Part shown: in pieces, positions 7,279-12,769 of the stretch
How positions within the stretch are numbered: the stretch's first letter is position 1
Layout of the letters: each line of letters starts with the position of its first letter
DNA from: Candidatus Pacearchaeota archaeon
GTDB lineage: Archaea; Nanoarchaeota; Nanoarchaeia; Pacearchaeales; GW2011-AR1
DNA: 12,769 bases
NCBI GenBank assembly: GCA_002690445.1
Contig: NZER01000205.1
Coordinates: 1 to 12,769, forward strand
Direction of reading: 5' to 3'
Made by a program: the position numbers and the translations under genes
Notes under the pieces: generated by a model
Told to the model about the DNA's origin: nothing
Database searches by the model: none
The model's input: only the letters and a program-made list of their open reading frames with translations

Positions 7279-8316
7279 ATGAATTTCTTTGTCTCAGAGA
7301 TGACGTGCCTAAGATATTTTATACCCCTAATCAAAGAAGGCAACCGAAGAAACGTCAAGTCTACCGTATATTGGCAGAGCAGTAATTACAGAACAGACCG
7401 TCCCCATAAATATAACTGCCCATCGAAATACACTGACCAATTTAAAAAATTATCTCTAGATTTTAATTTTGACTTAAAAAAATGCACAGAAAAAATAAAT
7501 AACAAAGATTTAACTTTTTTAATTGAAGGGAGAGGTCGTCAATATTTTGAGGGAAAAAAGGCTGCGCTGACTACTGGGCTTGACTTTTGTGGCGAAGGAG
7601 GGAACTACGATAAAAGCATAGAGAATATAGATTATTATATTTTTCCAAATGAAGCTTGGACGCGCTTTTCTGACTGGCCTGCCAACATGGACGCCTCGCC
7701 CAATCTTAAACCAAAACTTCTTGACGAAAACGAAAAGAAAAACCTATACCTGGGATCACCAAAACTGGATGTAGCCCTCAACAAAGAGGAAATAATAAAA
7801 AAATACAATTTATCAAACAGTAAAAAATGCTTGATTTTTTATCCAAGAGATAGGGATAACCACAAGATAGATATAAACAAAATTTCGAATATACTCGAAA
7901 ACTTAAACTACGAAGTTTTGATAAAATATCGAGCAAAAGATCATTGCAGGCTTTCGGCGTCCCAAAATACACGAATTTTTAAAGATGAATTTTGGTATCC
8001 GCATGTTGCCATGGAATTGATATATATATCAGATATAGTTTTAAACACTGATTCATTTGGATTGAAAGAGTCTGTTTCATTAAAAAAACCAATACTTAAT
8101 TTTAGAATCAAGCCCTTTGTATCGTCTTTTAGTATTTTTAACCCTCTTAATGAAAAATTTTTCTCAGAGATAAAAATGCCTATTGACTATAGCCTAATAA
8201 AAGAGCGCATAAACTATTTAAAAGACGCTAAGCCCGAGCACTTTCAGGAAACTATTGACAGATGCTCCCTTGGGCCAGGCGCATCAAAAAGAATTTTAGA
8301 CTTTTTTGGTCTATGA
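7279..8316 (+). CDS. GT-B-like protein, putative glycosyl- or glycerophosphotransferase
   Basis: A 345-residue protein not assignable to one family. After a poorly conserved N-terminal half, NLYLGSPKLDVAL is the G-S/N-P-x-x-D connector seen in CDP-glycerol glycerophosphotransferase and UDP-GlcNAc 2-epimerase-fold enzymes. KKCLIFYPRDRD opens the second Rossmann domain, YEVLIKYRAKDH occupies the usual K-x-H-P/R-D strand, and ISDIVLNTDSFGLKESVSLKKPILNFRIKPF matches the S-D-x-x-x-x-x-x-S-x-x-x-E-A donor-phosphate loop. I start it at ATG 7279, two bases after the gmd stop. An in-frame TTG at 7273 overlapping that stop would add only two residues. It is one of the lowest-GC genes (one 60-base row counted at about 15%). 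With no known sialyltransferase nearby, it is a candidate for the missing transferase. Confidence 0.55.
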   Translation: MNFFVSEMTCLRYFIPLIKEGNRRNVKSTVYWQSSNYRTDRPHKYNCPSKYTDQFKKLSLDFNFDLKKCTEKINNKDLTFLIEGRGRQYFEGKKAALTTGLDFCGEGGNYDKSIENIDYYIFPNEAWTRFSDWPANMDASPNLKPKLLDENEKKNLYLGSPKLDVALNKEEIIKKYNLSNSKKCLIFYPRDRDNHKIDINKISNILENLNYEVLIKYRAKDHCRLSASQNTRIFKDEFWYPHVAMELIYISDIVLNTDSFGLKESVSLKKPILNFRIKPFVSSFSIFNPLNEKFFSEIKMPIDYSLIKERINYLKDAKPEHFQETIDRCSLGPGASKRILDFFGL

Positions 8317-9320
8317 AAATAAAAATAAAAAAACACGAAAAACAGTTACGAGTTAATTTGGAAAAACTACGGCCAAAAAACTCCTATAAGAATTTAATAA
8401 AAAAACGAACGCACAGCATTGATGAAATAATCAAGAAGCACGGCAAAATACCAAACGAACTATTAATCAATAGAAATTGCCCGAATTGCTCGGGCGATTC
8501 TTCAAAAAAAATATTACATAAAGACCATCTTGACATTGTTCAATGCAGCGAATGCCAACTTATTTATGTAAGCCCTATTTTTAACGAAGAACACTATCGA
8601 AAATCGTACGAAAGCGAGGAATATGAAAATATAGTGAAAGAACTAGGCTTTGGAAGCCACGAGTACCGATGCGAGCGATTTGGCGAGGAAAGAGTAAAAC
8701 TTATGGAAGCCCATCTAGGCAAAAAGATTTGCCCCAAAGATATTAAATATTTAGACATCGGCTGTAGCACTGGATTTGTTGTCGAAGCTGCCCAAAAAAA
8801 TGGCTGGGACGCACAAGGAATAGACTTAAATAAATCAGCAATAAATTTTGGCAAAAGCAGAAACCTGAATCTTGAATATGGGGATTTATTTGATATGAAA
8901 TTTACAGATAATTCATTTGATGTGATAAGCGCATTTGACGTATTAGAGCACATAGTCAGCCCTGCCTCAATAGTCAAAAAAATATACAACCTACTGAAGC
9001 CAAACGGAATAGCTTACTTTTATGTTCCCAATTGGGATTCTGCATCTAGAATTTTAATGAACCATGAAGCTCATTTTATCTGGCCTACGCACCACCTAAC
9101 ATATTTCACCCCCGATACTTTATGTAAATTTTTTAAGAAAAGAAAACTTAAAACCGAACACCTGGAAACAGAAGGGCTGGATATATTTGATTTTATCTGG
9201 AGATTAAAAAATGACAATAAAGAAAACACAGAATTAATCGAAAAACTATCAAATGATTTACAGTTTTTTATCAATTCGGGAGGCTGGGGTAAAAACCTCA
9301 GATGCCTGGTAAGGAAATAA
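8313..9320 (+). CDS. Zinc-ribbon class I SAM methyltransferase (Methyltransf_23 type)
   Basis: A 335-residue protein. A basic N-terminal helix (1-50) precedes a four-cysteine zinc-binding module, Cys56-x2-Cys59 and Cys78-x2-Cys81, with the usual QCSECQLIYVSP ending. The SAM domain follows: YLDIGCSTGFVVEAA (146-160) glycine loop, Asp171 at the end of beta2, SFDVISAFDVLEHI (201-214), and LKPNGIAYFYVPN (motif III). The GHP-like HFIWPTHHLTYFTPDTL element after it is typical of Methyltransf_23 enzymes. Sugar C-methyltransferases such as TylCIII share the zinc module but carry a further C-terminal domain that is absent here, so O-methylation seems likelier. The start at 8313 sits in an ATGA overlap with the upstream stop. 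An in-frame ATG at 8262 would add 17 residues inside that gene and is not favoured. Confidence 0.87.
   Translation: MKIKIKKHEKQLRVNLEKLRPKNSYKNLIKKRTHSIDEIIKKHGKIPNELLINRNCPNCSGDSSKKILHKDHLDIVQCSECQLIYVSPIFNEEHYRKSYESEEYENIVKELGFGSHEYRCERFGEERVKLMEAHLGKKICPKDIKYLDIGCSTGFVVEAAQKNGWDAQGIDLNKSAINFGKSRNLNLEYGDLFDMKFTDNSFDVISAFDVLEHIVSPASIVKKIYNLLKPNGIAYFYVPNWDSASRILMNHEAHFIWPTHHLTYFTPDTLCKFFKKRKLKTEHLETEGLDIFDFIWRLKNDNKENTELIEKLSNDLQFFINSGGWGKNLRCLVRK
9311..9315 (+). promoter_or_regulatory. Shine-Dalgarno AAGGA for neuB
   Basis: AAGGA ends six bases before the ATG at 9322, the best-placed ribosome binding site in the window. It lies inside the last codons of the zinc-ribbon methyltransferase. 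It marks neuB as the gene with independent initiation at the head of the nonulosonic acid module. neuC and neuA behind it have no such box and depend on overlap. Confidence 0.65.
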
Positions 9321-9321
9321 C

Positions 9322-10305
9322 ATGATAATCGCGGAAGTCGGATCGGTCCACGACGGATCATTAGGAAATGCTTTAAATTTAATAAAATCCGCTTCCCAGT
9401 GCGGCGCGGATGTCGTAAAATTTCAAACTCATATCGGCAAGCTTGAATCCACCACAAACGCACCCAATCCACCATATTTTAACGAGGAGAGTAGGGTAGA
9501 ATATTTTGATAGAACATCTTTTAAACCTAAAGAATGGAAAAAACTAAAAAATGAGTGCATCAAAAATAATGTTAAACTTTTATCGTCTCCATTTTCAATT
9601 GAAGCGGTTGATTTTTTGGAAGAATTAAATTTAGGTTTTTATAAAATACCGTCTGGAGAAATAACAAACCTCCCTTTGATTGAAAAAACTGCAAGCTTAA
9701 ATAAATTTGTTATACTGTCTTCAGGAATGAGCTCCTGGAGAGAACTAGATAAAGCAGTCGAGATACTAAGATCACATAAAACAAAATTTAATATCATGCA
9801 GTGCACCTCAATCTACCCATGCCCCTACAATAAGGTTGGTTTAAATATTTTACATGAATTAAAAAGCAGATACAAATGCGATGTGGGACTAAGTGACCAC
9901 ACGGCTGGAATTTCCGCTGGAATTGCCGCGACTATTCTTGGGGCCACAATAATTGAAAAACATTTCACTTTTTCCAAATTAATGTACGGCAGTGACGCAA
10001 AGCACTCGCTAGAGCCGAGCGAATTTAAACAATATGCCTCGCTTATCAATGAAGCGCGCGAGATGCTCGACAACCCAATAGACAAAAATAACCTAGAAGA
10101 CGTCGCAGATATGAAAAAAATATTCCAGAAAAGCATTTACGCAAAGACAGACATAAAAAAGGGCAAACACTTATCTATTGGCGATTTATGCTTCAAAAAG
10201 CCTGACCTAGGAATCTCTGCAGCTAACTATAAAGATGTACTCGGAAAGAAAACAGTGATAAACATTTCTTCGGATGAATTAATCGAAAACAAACACTTAA
10301 AATGA
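9322..10305 (+). CDS. neuB: Nonulosonic acid synthase (NeuB family, sialic/legionaminic/pseudaminic acid synthase)
   Basis: A 327-residue protein. It condenses phosphoenolpyruvate with an N-acetylated mannosamine-type sugar to form a nine-carbon acid. IAEVGSVHDGSLGNA (3-17) is the start of the TIM barrel, GADVVKFQTH (28-37) the next conserved strand, and PSGEITNLPLI and SSGMSSW are core motifs. GLSDHT (His193) and IEKHFT (His214), 21 residues apart, match the two metal-binding histidines of Neisseria NeuB. The C-terminal SAF (antifreeze-like) domain is present from about residue 268 (KSIYAKTDIKKGKHLS through DVLGKK). The family's usual Arg-Pro-Gly in that domain reads Lys-Pro-Asp here. The VHDGS loop replaces the common N-H-N-G. 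Family membership is secure; which nonulosonic acid is made is not, because NeuB, LegI and PseI overlap in motif. Confidence 0.93.
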   Translation: MIIAEVGSVHDGSLGNALNLIKSASQCGADVVKFQTHIGKLESTTNAPNPPYFNEESRVEYFDRTSFKPKEWKKLKNECIKNNVKLLSSPFSIEAVDFLEELNLGFYKIPSGEITNLPLIEKTASLNKFVILSSGMSSWRELDKAVEILRSHKTKFNIMQCTSIYPCPYNKVGLNILHELKSRYKCDVGLSDHTAGISAGIAATILGATIIEKHFTFSKLMYGSDAKHSLEPSEFKQYASLINEAREMLDNPIDKNNLEDVADMKKIFQKSIYAKTDIKKGKHLSIGDLCFKKPDLGISAANYKDVLGKKTVINISSDELIENKHLK

Positions 10306-11459
10306 AGATAAAAAAAATACTAATCCCAATTGGCGGGAGAGCAAACTACAGCAGTATAAAATCATTGTTATATAAATTAAAAGATTCTGAAAATTTCAAT
10401 CTTAAAATTCTTCTTTTTGCGTCGGCGATTTTAGATAGATACGGAAACGTAAAAGAGGAAATCCAAAACGACGGATTTAATATCGACAAGGAAATAGACT
10501 GTATTATTGAAGGGGAAACCCCCTTAACAATGGCAAAGACCACTGGATTAGCGCTTATTGAGCTAAGTACCGCGCTTAACGAACTGAAACCAGACTATGT
10601 TTTTACGATTGGAGATAGGTACGAGACGATGGCAACAGCAATTGCTGCCTCATATATGAATATTCCCTTAATACACACAATGGGAGGAGAGGTAAGCGGA
10701 ACCATCGACGAAAGAATAAGACACGCGGTGACCAAACTATCGGACTTACATTTTCCCGCATCCGAAGATGCCAAAAATAGAATTTTAAAACTCGGCGAGA
10801 ATAAACTTAACGTATTTAATGTGGGGTGCCCAAGAATTGACACAGTCAAAGCAGTACTAGAAAAAGACCCCAAAATAAACCGCTCGCAACTTTTATTACG
10901 CTGCACTACACAAGAAGCGAGGTCGACTCCGTCGACAGACGACTTTATTGATTTCAGTAAGCCATTTTTATTAGTTTCGCAGCACCCAGTAACAACTGAA
11001 TTTGGCGAGAACGAGCACCACATAAACCAAACACTAGAGGCAATTGAAGAATGCGATACTCCTGCTGTTATATTATGGCCAAATTCTGACGCAGGAAGCG
11101 ACGAAGTGTCTCGAGGAATGAGAAAGTGGAGAGAAAGAACTAAATTCACAAAAATGCACTTCTTTAAAGACCTAGATAACTCCCTATATATAAAACTAAT
11201 GGCAGCAACAGGTTGTTTGGTTGGGAATTCTAGCAGCGGAATAAGAGAGGGAGCTTTTATAGGGACGCCTGTTGTAAATATTGGGACCAGGCAAAATAAC
11301 AGAGAAAGAGGCGCTAACGTAATAGACGTGGACCCAAAAAAGAGTCTTATAGTCGAGGCAATCAAGAAGCAACTAAACACGGGCAGGTACCCCAGGAATA
11401 GCATTTATGGTGACGGCAGCGCATCTGATAAAATAATAAAAATACTTAAAAAAATATAA
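10302..11459 (+). CDS. neuC: UDP-N-acetylglucosamine 2-epimerase, hydrolysing (NeuC/LegG type)
   Basis: A 385-residue protein. It releases the 2-epimerised sugar (ManNAc, or its 2,4-diacetamido-trideoxy analogue) from the UDP-sugar, feeding NeuB. The hydrolysing-type signature is clear: GDRYE (104-108), His125, GGEVSGTIDERIRHAVTKL (128-146), VSQHPVTTE (225-233), and the UDP-phosphate loop NSSSGIREG (309-317) with GTRQNNRERGANV (328-340). A polar linker, roughly residues 200-217 (RCTTQEARSTPSTDDFID), between the two domains looks longer than usual. Its start overlaps neuB by ATGA and its stop overlaps neuA by one base. The motifs do not decide whether UDP-GlcNAc (sialic acid) or UDP-diacetamido-bacillosamine (legionaminic acid) is the substrate. 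No PglD/PglF-like genes are visible, which slightly favours UDP-GlcNAc. Confidence 0.93.
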   Translation: MKIKKILIPIGGRANYSSIKSLLYKLKDSENFNLKILLFASAILDRYGNVKEEIQNDGFNIDKEIDCIIEGETPLTMAKTTGLALIELSTALNELKPDYVFTIGDRYETMATAIAASYMNIPLIHTMGGEVSGTIDERIRHAVTKLSDLHFPASEDAKNRILKLGENKLNVFNVGCPRIDTVKAVLEKDPKINRSQLLLRCTTQEARSTPSTDDFIDFSKPFLLVSQHPVTTEFGENEHHINQTLEAIEECDTPAVILWPNSDAGSDEVSRGMRKWRERTKFTKMHFFKDLDNSLYIKLMAATGCLVGNSSSGIREGAFIGTPVVNIGTRQNNRERGANVIDVDPKKSLIVEAIKKQLNTGRYPRNSIYGDGSASDKIIKILKKI

Positions 11460-12166
11460 TGGCTCGCGCAAAAAAAAATATTTTAGGGCTAATTCCCGCT
11501 CGCGGCGGCTCCAAGGGCTTAAGAAATAAAAATATCAAACTGTTGGACGGTAAGCCCTTAATTTACCACACAATAAGCGAAGCCCTAAAAAGTAAACTAA
11601 TAACAGACGTTGTCGTATCAACCGATTCAGATAAAATAATAAACATCTCGAGACAATTAAACGCGAAAATTCACTTTAAAAGACCAAGATATTTAGCCAA
11701 AGATAATACGAATATTTTTTCAGTGATTAAGCACCATCTTAACTGGTGTAGTAAAAGAAATAATTTTTATGATTGCGTTGTACTGCTGCAACCAACCTCT
11801 CCATTTCGAAATTATTTACAAATAGACGAATGCATATCTCTATATTACAAAAAGAACAAAAGCACGGTTGTTTCCATAAAAGAACTAGACCACGCTTGCA
11901 ACCCTGAGTCGCTGTTTATTTTAAAAGAAGATACTAGAATTAAACGCATAAGCTCAAAAAAAGAAACAAGAATAAGACAAAAAAAGAAAAAATATTTTGC
12001 CAGAAATGGGCCAGCAATTCTCGTGCTTAATCCAGATTTTAATGATTTTGATAATATTTATTCCAACGATGTGCACGGATACTTGATGGACCAATACGCC
12101 TCAATAGATATTGATAATGAATTTGATTTTTCTTTTGCTAAATTTTTGCTAAATGAATTGAAATAA
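11459..12166 (+). CDS. neuA: CMP-nonulosonate cytidylyltransferase (CMP-sialic acid synthetase type)
   Basis: A 235-residue protein. It activates the nonulosonic acid with CTP. IPARGGSKGLRNKN (12-25) is the nucleotide-binding P-loop-like signature, VVVSTDSD the following strand, and LLQPTSPFR (109-117) the family hallmark. ARNGPAILV (181-189) corresponds to the N-G-A-x-Y substrate-binding strand, and SIDIDNEFD (215-223) carries the Asp residues that bind Mg in the C-terminal part. A strongly basic stretch (about 161-178) precedes the RNG motif. There is no C-terminal esterase or other extra domain, so this is the single-domain form. It begins at the TAATG junction with neuC and has no Shine-Dalgarno. 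A run of nine A lies at codons 4-7. Confidence 0.93.
   Translation: MARAKKNILGLIPARGGSKGLRNKNIKLLDGKPLIYHTISEALKSKLITDVVVSTDSDKIINISRQLNAKIHFKRPRYLAKDNTNIFSVIKHHLNWCSKRNNFYDCVVLLQPTSPFRNYLQIDECISLYYKKNKSTVVSIKELDHACNPESLFILKEDTRIKRISSKKETRIRQKKKKYFARNGPAILVLNPDFNDFDNIYSNDVHGYLMDQYASIDIDNEFDFSFAKFLLNELK
11470..11478 (+). repeat. A9 homopolymer in the first codons of neuA
   Basis: Nine consecutive A bases span codons 4-7 of neuA (A-K-K-N). Loss of one A brings a TAG in frame within a few codons. Gain of one A leads to a TAA after about 20 codons. The tract is the longest homopolymer I noticed in the window. Runs of seven or eight A are common elsewhere, so it may be background of AT-rich DNA. 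Confidence 0.85.
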
Positions 12167-12197
12167 GCGCAAAAAAGGTTAATATTTTAACATTAAA

Positions 12198-12769
12198 ATG
12201 ACTCTAGGAATTATCGGAAAAGGTTTTGTCGGAAACGCAATACTTCAAGGGCTAAACCACTACTACAATCTAAAGGTTTATGATATTGACCCCAAGAGAT
12301 CCACCAGTACATTTGAAGAAGCTGTTGGCTCTGATTTAGTGTTCCTGTGCGTGCCCACTCCCATGCACAAGGATACGGGCGAATGCGACCTTTCATACAT
12401 AGAGTCGGTTTTTGAAAAAGCCAACCAAACTTCTCCTTCTTGTGTTTTTGTTATCAAGTCAACAGTGCCAGTTGGCACAACAAAAAAATTAAACGAAAAA
12501 TACAAAAACATAAAAATTATACACTCGCCAGAATTTCTAACCGCGAGAACTGCAGCTACTGATTTTATATGTCCTTCCAGGCACATTATAGGCGGTGAAG
12601 CAGAAAACGGGACAGATAAATTAAAACAAATCTACGAAGAAAGATTTCCAGGAGTACCTTGTCACACAATGACTAGCGATGAATCAGAATTTGTGAAGTA
12701 TTTTGCTAATTGTTTTTTTGCCACGAAAGTTTCATATTTTAACGAGATGGCTGTTTTTGCTAGAGCTTG
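12198..12769 (+). CDS. UDP-glucose/GDP-mannose dehydrogenase family protein, N-terminal part (3' end outside window)
   Basis: 190 codons are visible before the right edge. GIIGKGFVG (4-12) is the NAD-binding G-x-G-x-x-G loop with an Asp-bearing beta2 (VYDID). CVPTP (51-55), KSTVPVGTT (87-95) and SPEFLTAR (110-117, with the family's catalytic-loop Glu112) are standard for nucleotide-sugar 6-dehydrogenases. EFVKYFANCFFATKVSYFNEM (from about 164) contains the conserved Lys167 and Asn171 of the central helix. The catalytic Cys would lie beyond the window. The stretch between beta2 and CVPTP is only about 20 residues, much shorter than in typical UDP-glucose dehydrogenases. It would oxidise a UDP-hexose to a UDP-uronic acid. 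Substrate is not fixed, UDP-glucose being the default. It follows neuA after 31 bases with no Shine-Dalgarno. Confidence 0.88.
   Translation, partial: MTLGIIGKGFVGNAILQGLNHYYNLKVYDIDPKRSTSTFEEAVGSDLVFLCVPTPMHKDTGECDLSYIESVFEKANQTSPSCVFVIKSTVPVGTTKKLNEKYKNIKIIHSPEFLTARTAATDFICPSRHIIGGEAENGTDKLKQIYEERFPGVPCHTMTSDESEFVKYFANCFFATKVSYFNEMAVFARA

Noticed and set aside
8594..9475. Two antisense open frames opposite the zinc-ribbon methyltransferase and the start of neuB
   Set aside because: No family features, and they run across a well-supported gene boundary on the + strand.
10595..11404. Long antisense open frame of 269 codons opposite neuC
   Set aside because: Its translation is Ser/Leu/Cys-rich with no recognisable domain, while the + strand carries every NeuC motif through the whole stretch. 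It is a by-product of codon use in neuC.
12178..12191. Inverted repeat GTTAA-TATT-TTAAC between neuA and the dehydrogenase gene, considered as a terminator
   Set aside because: The stem is five base pairs, nearly all A-T, without a following T run, and the next gene starts six bases later. It is too weak for a terminator call.

Overview
The window is the interior of one long, very compact polysaccharide or glycoconjugate biosynthesis operon. Fifteen coding sequences all lie on the + strand. The first is cut by the left edge and the last by the right edge. Only 58 bases between them are non-coding (gaps of 3, 21, 2, 1 and 31 bases). The other junctions are abutting or overlapping by 1 to 20 bases (TAATG, ATGA, ATGTATAA). 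I see no RNA genes, mobile elements, CRISPR arrays, convincing promoters or terminators, and no integral membrane protein.

Organism: the DNA is AT-rich (hand-counted rows range from about 15% to 47% GC and most look mid-30s). Arginine is mostly AGA/AGG, and ATA and CTA codons are common. The gene set and protein style recall hypervariable surface-glycan islands of small-genome marine bacteria (SAR11-like alphaproteobacteria, Prochlorococcus) or the sugar-modification cassettes of large marine phages. No phylogenetic marker is present, so the host cannot be fixed. The condensed nucleotide-sugar dehydrogenase at the right end resembles versions I associate with marine phages, but this is recollection, not a search result.

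Layout. Positions 3-4277 are the assembly block: a 5'-truncated GT-B glycosyltransferase, a class I methyltransferase, a family-9-like (heptosyltransferase-type) protein, a GT4 transferase, and an unrecognised CgeB-like protein. Positions 4274-5257 hold a small cupin and a second methyltransferase. Positions 5238-7276 hold a DegT-type PLP aminotransferase and GDP-mannose 4,6-dehydratase (gmd), together a plausible route to GDP-perosamine. Positions 7279-9320 hold a GT-B-like protein of uncertain family and a zinc-ribbon methyltransferase. Positions 9322-12166 are a complete nonulosonic acid module in the order neuB-neuC-neuA. The window ends in a UDP-glucose-6-dehydrogenase-family gene.

Working together (inference): the enzymes should supply a CMP-nonulosonate, a GDP-linked 6-deoxy (probably 4-amino) sugar and a UDP-uronic acid. 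Up to five transferases would assemble these, and three unrelated methyltransferases could cap or decorate them. No recognisable sialyltransferase, initiating phosphoglycosyltransferase, flippase or polymerase is present, so either those lie outside the window or one of the unassigned proteins transfers the nonulosonate.
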